Shown one piece after another: positions 17,750 to 26,813 of a DNA stretch of 64,000 nt. A program made the translations under genes and the position numbers. The DNA lies in assembly GCF_016587415.1 (NCBI RefSeq), contig NZ_BNJI01000002.1, positions 992,001 through 1,056,000 of the forward strand, written 5' to 3'. Position 1 is the stretch's first letter. Each line of letters opens with the position of its first letter. The DNA comes from Ktedonobacter sp. SOSP1-85. Its GTDB lineage: Bacteria; Chloroflexota; Ktedonobacteria; Ktedonobacterales; Ktedonobacteraceae. A model generated the notes under the pieces. The model searched no databases, was not told the origin of the DNA, and was given only the letters and a program-made list of their open reading frames with translations.

Positions 17750-19672
17750 ATGCCTTACGCATATCCGGAGTTCTCGCTCCAGTTCTTGGAGCGAGGCAAG
17801 CGTCAGGCGGTTTTTATGGTTTCCCTCGATTCAGCATCAGACTTTGTGCATTTGTTACAGGCAGGCAGTGATGTAGTGCTGCTTGAGAATACTTTGGGAG
17901 GGCAGGGTGATGGGTGGGACTACCTCTTTGTCGACCCGGTGCATACGCTACAGATCCACCAGGTAAGCGACTTTCTGCCGTTGCTTGCGACGATGCAGAA
18001 ATATGTCCAGGAGGGCTACTACCTCGCCGGTTACTTTGCCTATGAATGTGGCTACTTTCTGGAGAAACTGGGCAATCTCGCTTATAGGGATGAACACTCG
18101 CCCCTGGCCTGGTTTGGGGTCTACCGCCAGGCATATCGAGTCGATGCCGCTCTCAGGGAGGCTGCCTGGCAAGCCTATGCCTTAGATCACCAGGATGAGA
18201 TGGACTGTGAAGTCCAGGACGTACTTTTTGATCTTGACGAGGAGACGTATCGCCAGAAGGTCGAGCGAGTACGGGAGCATATTCGCGCCGGAGATGTCTA
18301 CCAGATTAACTTGACGGGACGCACACATTTTCGCTTTGCGGGTTCGCCCCTGGCCCTGTATGCGCGCCTCCGCCAGGTTCAGCGCACGCTCTATAGCGCC
18401 TATATGCGTATAGGTGAGCGAGCTGTATTGAGCTTCTCGCCGGAGTTGTTTTTCCAGATGGATGGACAGCGTATAACGACTCGCCCTATGAAGGGGACGG
18501 CCCCACGAGGCCGCACGCTGTTAGAGGATGAGCAGCAGGTCTCGTGGCTGCGCGGCGATGCCAAGAACCGGGCGGAGAATATCATGATTACGGACCTCTT
18601 ACGCAATGACCTGGGGCGTGTGTGCGAGATCGGCTCGGTGACGGTTCCACGCCTGCTAGAGGTTGAGAGATATGAGACCGTGTTACAAATGACCTCGACC
18701 GTCACGGGCCAGATTCGACATGATGCCAGCTTTGAGCAGATCTTCTCCAGCCTTTTCCCCTGTGGCTCGGTGACGGGCGCACCCAAGCTCAAGGCCATGG
18801 AGATTATTGGCCAGTTGGAGCAGACGCCCAGGGGCGTCTACACCGGGTCTATTGGCTATATCGCGCCTCCATCGAGACAAGGTTCAGTCCAGGCCATGTT
18901 CAACGTGGCTATTCGCACCATTGAGTTTGAGCATGGACAGGGGATGATGGGCATTGGTAGTGGCATTGTCTATGACTCGTGTGCCGCTGAAGAGGCCGCC
19001 GAATGCGCGATCAAGGCTCGCTTCTTGACCACACAAGCGCAAGAGTTTGCTCTTCTGGAATCCATTCTCTGGGACGCTGGCTATCAACGCCTGGAGAAGC
19101 ATCTCAAGCGGATGCAGGACTCAGCTCGCTATTTTGGTTATCCCTGGGATGAGGAACGTCTCCAGGCGCTTTTACGTCGGCAGGAGCATGAGATGCTGCC
19201 AGGGCGTACTTATAAAGTGCGTGTGCTGCTAGAGCGTAGCGGCGTCTTCACTTGCGAGAGCGTACTGGTTCAAAAGCCGCGAGAGGAGCTAGTGCGAGTG
19301 ATCATCAGTCCCGAACGAACGAACTCGCAGGACCGCATGTATTTCCATAAAACCACGCAGCGCCCCCTCTATGAGCGGGCCTTTCAGTTAGCCCATCAGC
19401 ATGGCTATGCCGATGTACTCTTCCTCAACGAGCGCGGTGAAGTGACCGAGGGTGCCATAAGCAATATCTTCATTGAGCGTGATGGCCGCTTGCTTACCCC
19501 GCCCATAACCTGTGGTTTGCTGCCAGGAATCGCGCGCCAGTGCATCCTGGAGGAGCACCCCAACGCTCAAGAGGCCATTCTCACCCTGGACGACCTCCTG
19601 ACAGCGGAAAAAGTCTATATCTGTAACGCCATCCGTGGCCTGCGCCAGGTTGTAGTGGCACAACGCTGCTAA
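17750..19672 (+). CDS. pabB: fused aminodeoxychorismate synthase component I / aminodeoxychorismate lyase (PabB-PabC)
   Basis: 640 residues. The PabB part (to about 430) shows 'GDVYQINLTGRTHF', 'TRPMKGTAPRG' whose Lys marks PabB rather than TrpE, 'LRNDLGRVCEIGSV', 'LFPCGSVTGAPKLKAMEII' and 'GIGSGIVYDS'. The PabC part follows with 'FHKTTQRPLYERAF' carrying the PLP lysine and 'NERGEVTEGAISNIF'. Together they convert chorismate and ammonia to p-aminobenzoate for folate. No pabA glutaminase is adjacent. The last codons and stop lie inside a palindromic element (19663-19827), so the final residues are contributed by that insertion. Confidence 0.93.
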   Translation: MPYAYPEFSLQFLERGKRQAVFMVSLDSASDFVHLLQAGSDVVLLENTLGGQGDGWDYLFVDPVHTLQIHQVSDFLPLLATMQKYVQEGYYLAGYFAYECGYFLEKLGNLAYRDEHSPLAWFGVYRQAYRVDAALREAAWQAYALDHQDEMDCEVQDVLFDLDEETYRQKVERVREHIRAGDVYQINLTGRTHFRFAGSPLALYARLRQVQRTLYSAYMRIGERAVLSFSPELFFQMDGQRITTRPMKGTAPRGRTLLEDEQQVSWLRGDAKNRAENIMITDLLRNDLGRVCEIGSVTVPRLLEVERYETVLQMTSTVTGQIRHDASFEQIFSSLFPCGSVTGAPKLKAMEIIGQLEQTPRGVYTGSIGYIAPPSRQGSVQAMFNVAIRTIEFEHGQGMMGIGSGIVYDSCAAEEAAECAIKARFLTTQAQEFALLESILWDAGYQRLEKHLKRMQDSARYFGYPWDEERLQALLRRQEHEMLPGRTYKVRVLLERSGVFTCESVLVQKPREELVRVIISPERTNSQDRMYFHKTTQRPLYERAFQLAHQHGYADVLFLNERGEVTEGAISNIFIERDGRLLTPPITCGLLPGIARQCILEEHPNAQEAILTLDDLLTAEKVYICNAIRGLRQVVVAQRC

Positions 19673-19827
19673 ATGGTAGATTTACGTAATTTGTAGATGT
19701 AGGGTCCATGCTGGCATGGACTGCCGAGGCCCGCAGGCCGTTATCCCGCCGTTGCGGAGGTCGCTTCGCTCGCAGTCCATGCCAGCATGGACCCTACAGA
19801 TTTTGTGAATTTACCATTTAGCAGCGT
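19663..19827. mobile_element. 165-bp nested palindromic element (MITE-like)
   Basis: Outer arms ACGCTGCTAAATGGTA-ATT (19663-19682 and 19808-19827, one mismatch) enclose a perfect 27-bp inner inverted repeat (19698-19724 and 19772-19798) around a 47-base loop. The outer ends begin with ACGCTGCTAAA, the same word as repeat B. No coding capacity. It supplies the stop codon of the pabB-pabC fusion. Confidence 0.7.
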
Positions 19828-19854
19828 CGGTCGAGAGCGGGAATCTGTTGCTTG

Positions 19855-20406
19855 TTAGCTCGGCGTTTTTAGATAGGTTGCGAGATCTTGCAGAGCTTGA
19901 GTGCTCATAGAGGTTGCTAGATACTCGACCTCTGACATCTCGGCCCAGGTCTGGTGGTAGCCGCTGGGGATGAAGATGGGGTCCCAGCCAAAGCCGCCAT
20001 GGCCACGAGGGGTGGGCGCGATGGTGCCTTCACAGGCGCTGGTGAAGATGCGCAGGGCATGACCATCATATAAGCCAATGTGTACTGAGGCCAGAGCCGA
20101 CCTGTCCTGCGACTCGGCGAGTAGTTTGCATAGCCCTTCTGTGCCTAGCTCTGCGTAGAACCATTTGATGAATGGCCCTGGTAGTTTCCCCAGGGCCAGG
20201 AATTGCAGCGAGGTATCCTCCACCAGTACAGGCGCTTGAATATGTCTATATGCCTCCCTGGCTTTATGCTCGATGATTTCTGCTGACTCAAGTGATTGAA
20301 TTTCAAGTAGATCCAGGTCCTTGTGCAATAGTGGATAGTCAATATAGTGGCTGAAGCGTTTCACCTTGCCAGGGTTGCCTGTGACGTATGTTAAGGTATC
20401 AAACAT
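19855..20406 (-). CDS. HAM1/RdgB-family non-canonical purine NTP pyrophosphatase
   Basis: 183 residues. 'YVTGNPGKVKRF' is the family N-terminal substrate loop, 'APVLVEDTSLQFLALGKLPGPFIKWF' (seen as VLVEDTS and LPGPFIKWF) and 'GHGGFGWDPIFIPSGY' complete the signature. The family hydrolyses dITP/XTP to monophosphates, protecting nucleic acids. It is somewhat shorter and more diverged than E. coli RdgB, so specificity is not certain. Confidence 0.85.
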   Translation of the reverse strand: MFDTLTYVTGNPGKVKRFSHYIDYPLLHKDLDLLEIQSLESAEIIEHKAREAYRHIQAPVLVEDTSLQFLALGKLPGPFIKWFYAELGTEGLCKLLAESQDRSALASVHIGLYDGHALRIFTSACEGTIAPTPRGHGGFGWDPIFIPSGYHQTWAEMSEVEYLATSMSTQALQDLATYLKTPS

Positions 20407-20500
20407 GGATGCTCCTCATTGTGCTGCTATTTGTTGGTCGCGAGGACATGATACAGGCACTTCCGACCTTTTTCAAGCTAACTTTTCGCGCCTGCGGCGT

Positions 20501-20568
20501 TCATATGAGGGATAGTAAGAAGATTTCTGGGCATTCGCCCAGAAATCTTCTTACTATCCCTCATATGA
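20501..20568. terminator. perfect 32-bp hairpin with 4-base loop
   Basis: The arm 20501-20532 (starting TCATATGAGGGATAG) is exactly complementary to 20537-20568 around loop ATTC. It lies between the start of the HAM1-type gene and the end of the alpha/beta hydrolase gene, both on the minus strand. No T-run follows. It is the longest uninterrupted stem in the window. Confidence 0.55.
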
Positions 20569-20589
20569 TGATGTCGATTTGCTACTCAC

Positions 20590-20614
20590 CAGTAGCCGCA
20601 TATGCCAGTAGCGC
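20590..20614. repeat. dispersed repeat A, variant
   Basis: CAGTAGCCGCATATGCCAGTAGCGC; the central CGTACG became CATATG, which keeps the palindromic core. It touches the 3' end of the alpha/beta hydrolase gene. Confidence 0.7.
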
Positions 20615-20615
20615 T

Positions 20616-21434
20616 TTAACCCTGGATAAAAGCCAGCAGGTCGTTGTTGAGTTGATGCTTATGGGTGATGAAGAGGCCATGCCCCGCGTTCTGGTACTCT
20701 TTATAGATATTGCCTGGCACCAGTTTGGCGGAGCGCCGCCCGGTCACGTCGATAAGGGCGGAGGCGTCCGCCGTTCCATGGATGATCAGCGTTGGCAGCG
20801 TAATTTCTTGCATCTCAGCGCGAAAATCGGTGTAAAAGTTGGTGCGCCAGCATTGGAGCAGAGCCATGGGAGAGTTGTAGAGACATTGCTCGGTTGTCCA
20901 CTGGACGAGCTCTGGCGAGACCTTATTGCCCAGGTGCGTGGCGAAGAAGGCCTGTGCTCTTTGGGTAAAATACTGCACTCTATCTTCGCGAAATTGTCCG
21001 GAGATGGACTTAAATACGGCCTCGGGCACGCCTTCTGGATTATCCTCTGTTTGGCATAGGAAGGGGAGAATTGCCGAGATAAGCGCGATTCTGGTAATGT
21101 GGTCGGAGCCGTGGCGAGCCAGGTAATGCACGACCTCGCCACCTCCCATCGAGTGTGCTATCAGCGTGACGTTGCTCAGGTCGAGGTGCGTGATCAACGC
21201 GGCCAGGTCATCGGCGAGGGTATCTATGTCGTAGCCATGCCCGGTTCGGTCGGAGCGTCCATGCCCACGGCGATCATAAACGATGCAGCGGAGTCCCTGC
21301 TCAACCAGGGCAGGGACCTGGTACTCCCACATATCGGCATTCAATGCCCAACTGGAGGCAAAGACCACGGGTGCTCCCTGGCCCCAATCCTCGTAGAAGA
21401 GACGTGTACCGTCGTTAGTTGTAAAGAATGACAT
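20616..21434 (-). CDS. alpha/beta hydrolase (non-haem chloroperoxidase-like)
   Basis: 272 residues. Catalytic triad visible: nucleophile Ser in 'LIAHSMGGGEVV', Asp in 'IIHGTADASALID', His in 'NAGHGLF'. The oxyanion region 'FASSWALNADMW' and 'VYDRRGHGRSDR' match the esterase/haloperoxidase subgroup. Likely a cytoplasmic esterase; halogenation by this family is usually a side activity. Substrate unknown. Confidence 0.88.
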   Translation of the reverse strand: MSFFTTNDGTRLFYEDWGQGAPVVFASSWALNADMWEYQVPALVEQGLRCIVYDRRGHGRSDRTGHGYDIDTLADDLAALITHLDLSNVTLIAHSMGGGEVVHYLARHGSDHITRIALISAILPFLCQTEDNPEGVPEAVFKSISGQFREDRVQYFTQRAQAFFATHLGNKVSPELVQWTTEQCLYNSPMALLQCWRTNFYTDFRAEMQEITLPTLIIHGTADASALIDVTGRRSAKLVPGNIYKEYQNAGHGLFITHKHQLNNDLLAFIQG

Positions 21435-21497
21435 AGCTATAACCTCCCCAAAAAATGTATCCCGGATGTATATTGGAGTTCTTTTTATGTGGTAAGA

Positions 21498-21541
21498 GAA
21501 CCAGCCAGTTTGGCACTGGTTTATTGATGGCTGGCTGGTTC
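21498..21541 (-). terminator. hairpin after the DinB-like gene
   Basis: GAACCAGCCAG and CTGGCTGGTTC pair around a 22-base loop, 22 bases downstream of the DinB-like stop at 21564 on the minus strand and upstream of the alpha/beta hydrolase start. Confidence 0.5.
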
Positions 21542-21563
21542 ATGATGTCGTAAGTAGTTCAGG

Positions 21564-22079
21564 TTAGATAGGGTAACCTTTGGCTCCCTGGAGTCCTTTA
21601 AGGACCGAGATCTCACCTGTCATGTTGTCGATATGCCCCAGGACCATACGGTTCAGGATTGTGCCAACCGTCATGTGTCCGAGGCCGAAGGCTGTCAGGT
21701 CGAGGTCGCGGGCCAGGTCTTCATCCGTCAGGGTCGCGAGGTAGGCATCTGTGGCTGCGTGGACAGCCTGGGTGTAGATGCTCGTAGCGGGTAGATCGAT
21801 GCGGACACGGCGTGCCCATTCTGCTGTGCTTAGAGGCTGCACCTCGCTAATGCCGGTCTTCTCCGCCCACTCGCTTGCATAGAGGGGCGCGCCGCCTTTG
21901 AGCACCATGTTGATGGCCAGGTCTTCGCTCGCAATGGCATGTACATAGGTGGCGGCGATGGGGTTGGCGGTTCCGGGAGGCGCCCAGTGAGCCTGCTCGG
22001 TCGTGATGCCCTCCAGGGTGGCATTCAGGAAGCCATGCGCCTGTTGAATCTGCTCGCGTAGAAGTGTCGTTGCGTTCAT
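21564..22079 (-). CDS. DinB-like protein
   Basis: 171 residues from MNATTLLREQ. The metal-type His positions are in 'AATYVHAIASEDLAIN' and 'GTILNRMVLGHIDNMTGEI'. The start at 22079 is preferred because AAAGGTAAC precedes it; a longer frame extends upstream. The family includes mycothiol/bacillithiol-type transferases. It is a stand-alone gene with its own hairpin terminator. Confidence 0.75.
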   Translation of the reverse strand: MNATTLLREQIQQAHGFLNATLEGITTEQAHWAPPGTANPIAATYVHAIASEDLAINMVLKGGAPLYASEWAEKTGISEVQPLSTAEWARRVRIDLPATSIYTQAVHAATDAYLATLTDEDLARDLDLTAFGLGHMTVGTILNRMVLGHIDNMTGEISVLKGLQGAKGYPI

Positions 22080-22271
22080 AATGTAGTTACCTTTCTTTTT
22101 CTCACCTGTTTGAGGTAGATGTATGTTCATCTCTTGATGTGCAAAGTATAGCTGGAAAGCATGGGGTGTGACTTCACCTGTCCTGGTGATTGGGCGGGTG
22201 ATTAGTATCTAGCGTTGGGTGAGATGGGTAGTTGTGGGTTGGCACACAACGCTTCGATGAGAGGCTTTAAG

Positions 22272-25200
22272 TTAGAGGAGATGGAGACGCCTGGCGACAG
22301 CGATAGCCTCGGCGCGCCGACTGACATCCAGTTTGCGATAGATGCTGCTCACCTGAGTCTTGATAGTATTGGGGGAGACGATCAGCTTTTGCGCGATCTC
22401 GGCGTAGGTTTGCCCGGCGACCAGCAGGCTTAGGACGCGTTGCTCCTGAGGACTCAGGGGTTCATAGAGTCCTTCTGGAGCCTGTGTAGTGTGTCCTTCG
22501 CTTGGTAGTATGGCTGCTTGCTGTGTGCGTTTCTGTTCCTCCTGGACAAAAGCTGTCAACAGGGTGGAGATGTAGGAGACGCAGGCAGAGGATAACTCTT
22601 GCCCGGGTGGGTTTTTGAGCAGATTCTGGAGTAGCTGGCGCATAGGTTTGCCCGCGTCCAGGTACACACGCATATAGCCCTCAGGCTCCGTCAAGTTCAG
22701 GAGGCGTATGACAATCTGTTGGGCCTGTTCCATTTCTCTTAGTCCGTAGAGTGCGTTGGCTTGTAGTGCCAGCAGGTGAATGATATCCCAGGTGCGCTTA
22801 CATTGCTCCATTCTGCTGAGCAGTGGAATCAGGATGTGCAATGCTTGTGCATATTCTTGTTGCGCGAGGTGAATATTGACCAGCGCTATATATTCCTCAA
22901 TATAAAGGAAGCTCAGAGTTTGGGGATTGAAATCATAGCGAGCCGCCCAGTCCTCTGCCGCTGTGAAGTTGCCCTGTGCGAGCCAGAGTGCTACCTGGGC
23001 GGCTGAGACATCATGTGCATAGTTTGTAAAGCCAGTGCTTTGGATCAGGTTTTGGGCCTGTTCCAGCGCTTCTTCCGCGTCCGCAATCTTCCCGGATGCC
23101 AGGGCGATTTTTACATAAGTCGCATGGCCCCAGATGAGCAAGTTCATATCTTGCCAGCGCGCGGCATGTTGCAAGGCTACCTGTAAGCTGCCTTCTGCCT
23201 GCTCCAACTTATTCCTGGCATAGTAGAGGAAGGAGAGATCAAAAGCGGGATAGGCCGTGACCGAGACATTCTGTCCTAGCTGAGCGAGGAGATCCTGAGC
23301 CTGTAGGCATTCCTGGTGGAGTGAGTGAAGCTGGCCTGCATAGAGAAAGGCGGCCGCAAGCCAGCATGTGACAACAATCGCTATGGCGTGGTCCTGCTCC
23401 TGAAGAGCCTGCTGCTTCAAAGCGAGCAGTTCTGGCAGCAAGAGGACTGAGTCACCTACGACTTGAGAGCTGACAAAGAGTCCGTGGAGCGCGAGCCATT
23501 TCCAGGCAACGGATTCGCTTACAGTGAGAGGTTGTATGCGTTGGGCGATCAGGCGAAGCTGTTGCATATTGCCTTTGCGGAAAGCCTCGCTCATCAGGAT
23601 AAACTCACGCAAGAGACAGATACGATTCTCAATTTTTTCCACATCTGTTGGAGCGAGGGAGGTGGTTCTTTCGCTGGACAATATCTGCTCGACACGCGCG
23701 ATAATCTGTTCACTCTGGCTCAGAGCCTGCACACGCTGCTGCTCCGGCATATATTGCGTACTGGAAAGCAAGTTCAGGGCCGAGGTGAGGGCAAATCCCA
23801 GGTGTTCGAGCAGGATATTCTCAGGCAGTTGCAGTAGCCAGGTCGCGATCGTTCTGGCTTCGCCTTGCGTCCATAGCTGTCTTGCGCTTTGCTTCAACGT
23901 TGTGGCCGCGAATGGATAGTCTTGAGCAGCCAGTGCATGGGACATCGCCTCATGGATAGAACCCTGGGCCGCGTGCCAGCGGGCGGCGCGCTGGTGTAGC
24001 GTGTTTACCTGTTCTGGTTGGGTGGCTTGCAGACGTGCCAGGAGCACTTCGCGAAAGAGGGTATGTAAGCGATACCACTGCCGTTGCTCGTCCAGCGGAA
24101 CGATAAAGAGATTATGGCGTTCTAGCATCTCCAATAGTTCCTGACTGGCAGGCTCTCCCGTCAGTTCCTGGCAGAGGGCGGCGTTCATGCGCGAGAGTAC
24201 CGCGACCTGGAGCAGAAACTGCTGTACAGATGGCGCTTGATGTTGAAGAATCTCCTCCTGTACATAGTCGAAGATGAAGCGATATTCGCCCGTAAAGTGC
24301 TCGATAAAGGTAGAAGGCTTTTTGTGTGAGCGCAGTGAGAGTGCGGCCAGTTGTAGGCCCGCGATCCAGCCCTCTGTGCGCTTCTCCAACACTTGTACTT
24401 CTGTCTCAGAGAGCGAGAGCGTCATACCCTCATTGAGAAAGGCCTGGGCCTCTACTGGCGTAAAACGTACCTCTGGCTCGCGAATCTCGCTCATCTGGCC
24501 TCGCATGCGCCAGCGTGCCAGAGGGAGCGGCGGATCAACACGACTGGCGATAACCAGGTGCATATTCGCGGGGAGGTGATCGAGCAGGAAGAGCATGGCC
24601 TCATGAATGGCCTGGTCTTCAATTACATGGTAGTCATCCAGAATAAGGATAATCTCGTTGGAGGACCTGAGAATCTCATTGATAAAGGTGATGAGTATAG
24701 TTGAAAGCGGGGGTGGCTGTGGCGTGTAGAGCATGGCCAGGGCGATATCGCTAATCTCTGGCAGGCAGATGCGCAGGGTAGTAATGACCGAGGCCCAGAA
24801 GCGTGTTGGATCATTATCGGCCTCATCCAGCGAGAGCCATCCCACGATATGCGGCGAACGTGACGCCCACGTGCTCAGCAGCGTCGTTTTCCCGCTTCCA
24901 GCCGAGGAGGAGAGCAAGAGCAAGCGATGAGTAAGCACCTTATCCATCTCTTGCAGCAAGCGCTCGCGCCTCACTAGGATAGAGGGAAGTTGAGGATGAG
25001 TATGCTTGGTTGCGATGAGTGGTATGTGGCTCTGATGCGCAAGGTTTAGCGAGTCAGAACTCGCCTGTGTAATCTGTTGACCCGTTTGGGACACGGAGCG
25101 GTGCTCGTTCGCGAAGGCCTGCGCTACTTGCTCTAAACGTTCTAGCGTGGCGCCGCTTGTTTGTCCAAGATAGCGCTTGCGTGTCTGTCCTTGAAGTGTG

Positions 25201-25424
25201 CTATAGGCATACCAGTAGCCATTTCCCCGGGCTCGTGCCTCTTTCACCACGCTCATATGCCCAAGCCGTCCCTGAAAGGCAAAGGATGTTTGTTCAATCA
25301 GCCAGTCTTGCCATGGCTGGTTGTTTTCAGAACCAAAATATTGCTGTAGTTCGCCTTGCGTGCGAAGTTCATAGCGCTTTTGCTCTTCTGACCAGGTAAT
25401 TGCATGGAGAGATGACTTCGGCAT
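22272..25424 (-). CDS. MalT-type LuxR-family regulator with STAND ATPase, 1050 aa
   Basis: Residues 1-105 form a small domain ('GYWYAYSTLQGQTRKRYLG') seen also in DNA-associated proteins of Ktedonobacteria. A STAND ATPase follows: Walker A 'SSSAGSGKTTLL' (about 173), Walker B 'IILILDDYHVIED', arginine-finger region 'LVIASRVDPPLPLAR'. A long helical TPR-like sensor occupies 450-970, and a LuxR HTH ends the protein ('LSPQEQRVLSLLVAGQTYAEIA', 'SPNTIKTQVSSIYRKL'; each shown in part). In MalT relatives an inducer binds the TPR domain and oligomerises the protein on ATP binding. Inducer and targets are unknown; no operon partner is present. Confidence 0.88.
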   Translation of the reverse strand: MPKSSLHAITWSEEQKRYELRTQGELQQYFGSENNQPWQDWLIEQTSFAFQGRLGHMSVVKEARARGNGYWYAYSTLQGQTRKRYLGQTSGATLERLEQVAQAFANEHRSVSQTGQQITQASSDSLNLAHQSHIPLIATKHTHPQLPSILVRRERLLQEMDKVLTHRLLLLSSSAGSGKTTLLSTWASRSPHIVGWLSLDEADNDPTRFWASVITTLRICLPEISDIALAMLYTPQPPPLSTILITFINEILRSSNEIILILDDYHVIEDQAIHEAMLFLLDHLPANMHLVIASRVDPPLPLARWRMRGQMSEIREPEVRFTPVEAQAFLNEGMTLSLSETEVQVLEKRTEGWIAGLQLAALSLRSHKKPSTFIEHFTGEYRFIFDYVQEEILQHQAPSVQQFLLQVAVLSRMNAALCQELTGEPASQELLEMLERHNLFIVPLDEQRQWYRLHTLFREVLLARLQATQPEQVNTLHQRAARWHAAQGSIHEAMSHALAAQDYPFAATTLKQSARQLWTQGEARTIATWLLQLPENILLEHLGFALTSALNLLSSTQYMPEQQRVQALSQSEQIIARVEQILSSERTTSLAPTDVEKIENRICLLREFILMSEAFRKGNMQQLRLIAQRIQPLTVSESVAWKWLALHGLFVSSQVVGDSVLLLPELLALKQQALQEQDHAIAIVVTCWLAAAFLYAGQLHSLHQECLQAQDLLAQLGQNVSVTAYPAFDLSFLYYARNKLEQAEGSLQVALQHAARWQDMNLLIWGHATYVKIALASGKIADAEEALEQAQNLIQSTGFTNYAHDVSAAQVALWLAQGNFTAAEDWAARYDFNPQTLSFLYIEEYIALVNIHLAQQEYAQALHILIPLLSRMEQCKRTWDIIHLLALQANALYGLREMEQAQQIVIRLLNLTEPEGYMRVYLDAGKPMRQLLQNLLKNPPGQELSSACVSYISTLLTAFVQEEQKRTQQAAILPSEGHTTQAPEGLYEPLSPQEQRVLSLLVAGQTYAEIAQKLIVSPNTIKTQVSSIYRKLDVSRRAEAIAVARRLHLL

Positions 25425-25615
25425 AAATCCCTAACTGCTTTAACTCCACGTGGAGCGCCTCGGAAGTGGATAACATCCATTACTAAGTCTCAATTACTCA
25501 ATCTTGAAGAGTGTAACATAAGCCAGGATGAGTATGCAAACAGTAGCGTGACCGGAATGTCAATAAAAATAAGAATAGTATTTAGGAGCGTATCATTTTA
25601 TAATTGAGGTAAAGG

Positions 25616-26398
25616 ATGCCGTGGCGGGCAAAAGAAGAGGAGCGGGCAATGGCTGAACCAATTCCCTTATCAAAGGTTTCGAGGCATGCGCAGGCCTGGA
25701 TGACGACTCATTTCCTGGCTCTTCTGGCCTGGATACCCACATTGGTACATGCCTGGAGTATGCCTCCAGGCCATCAATACGGCCCGATGGGTCTGACCTT
25801 TCTTGCCTTCTTGCTGTACTGGACAGTAATGATGATCGCGATGATGTTGCCCTCCTTCTCGCCTGCATTTTCCTGGTACCTTGAGTCGCTGCATATGGAG
25901 CGCGAGGTGACGTTTCGCCCAGTTATACGCGCCTCTAGTTTTCTGCTCGGGTACATATTTGCCTGGTTCCTCACCGGCATCCCCATCTACGGACTCTCGC
26001 TTGCCAGTGAATATCTTGCAACACATTCGCCATCACTAACCATCTTAGGCCCAATTTTGCTTATAGCCGTTGGAGCTTATCAGCAGACACCATTGGCGAG
26101 AAACTCCCTCAGTCACTGTAAGCCTGGTATGGCTACTGGTTGTGCCATACCTGTAACGTCAGTCGGACTGGCTGATGTCAGTTTAGGGCTTAGAAATGGT
26201 CTCTACTGTCTGGGGGCTTGTGGAGGGCTGATGCTAATCATGCTTGTCGTCGGCCTGATGAATATTCCCTGGATGCTAGGCTTGACTGCGTTGATATTCT
26301 GTCTGAAGACATGGGGGCAGAGTGGACGCTTCAGCGTCATGGTCGGAGTCTGCTTGATCCTCACGGGTATTCTGGCTTTCTTCTATCCTGTGCTGTGA
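25616..26398 (+). CDS. DUF2182 integral membrane protein
   Basis: 260 residues, about seven helices. 'WTVMMIAMMLPSFSP' and 'LLIAVGAYQQTPLARNSLSHC' with a later GCAIP are the DUF2182 (predicted metal-binding membrane protein) hallmarks. ATG 25616 follows GAGGTAAAGG; ATG 25649 is an alternative. Function unknown; some relatives are associated with copper or other metal handling. The stop at 26396-26398 abuts a copy of repeat A. Confidence 0.75.
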   Translation: MPWRAKEEERAMAEPIPLSKVSRHAQAWMTTHFLALLAWIPTLVHAWSMPPGHQYGPMGLTFLAFLLYWTVMMIAMMLPSFSPAFSWYLESLHMEREVTFRPVIRASSFLLGYIFAWFLTGIPIYGLSLASEYLATHSPSLTILGPILLIAVGAYQQTPLARNSLSHCKPGMATGCAIPVTSVGLADVSLGLRNGLYCLGACGGLMLIMLVVGLMNIPWMLGLTALIFCLKTWGQSGRFSVMVGVCLILTGILAFFYPVL

Positions 26399-26428
26399 GC
26401 CCGCTACTGGCGTACGCGGCTACTGTAG
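26399..26428. repeat. dispersed repeat A (minus orientation)
   Basis: GCCCGCTACTGGCGTACGCG followed by GCTACTGTAG, the reverse complement of the copy at 51668. It begins directly at the DUF2182 stop codon. A weaker echo (CTACGTACGCAG) follows at about 26439. Confidence 0.8.
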
Positions 26429-26478
26429 AGGAGCCAGCTACGTACGCAGTTGTGCTGTGGCTGGGATGGCTCTCCACT

Positions 26479-26652
26479 TCGGTAGAGACCAGCTTTAGCG
26501 CGTCCAAATGCCATTCATGGCAGTGCGGTGCAAGCCAATCCTTTGTCAGTGAACAGGCGACCCACAGCGCAACATGCCGCTATGGAATGTTTTTGGGCTA
26601 CGCCTACAGGCGATCAATCGCCTTCGGACGCGCTAAAGCTGGTCCCTACCGA
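26479..26652. mobile_element. 174-bp palindromic element (MITE-like)
   Basis: Arms of 27 bp, 26479-26505 (TCGGTAGAGACCAGC...) and 26626-26652, are inverted copies with a single mismatch. The inner 120 bases contain further short inverted repeats (TGCCATTCATGGCA; GGCGATCAATCGCC). No gene is present from 26399 to 26813 apart from this element and repeat A. Confidence 0.6.
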
Positions 26653-26813
26653 AAAGAAGCACTTAGCTTCTATTATAGATAATATTGCTTTTGCATTTAT
26701 TGTTGATTTGATGGACTCAACGTGGATCCCGTTTACTTGTGCCTATGTGCTACACTGTGCAAAAATACGTGTTTAAGCTGAGCCTGTGAATGGCTTATGC
26801 TAGGGGAGAGCGC

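Noticed and set aside
20388-21059. 223-codon plus-strand frame opposite the alpha/beta hydrolase and HAM1-type genes
   Set aside because: It overlaps two well-supported minus-strand genes and the perfect hairpin; composition fits an antisense shadow.
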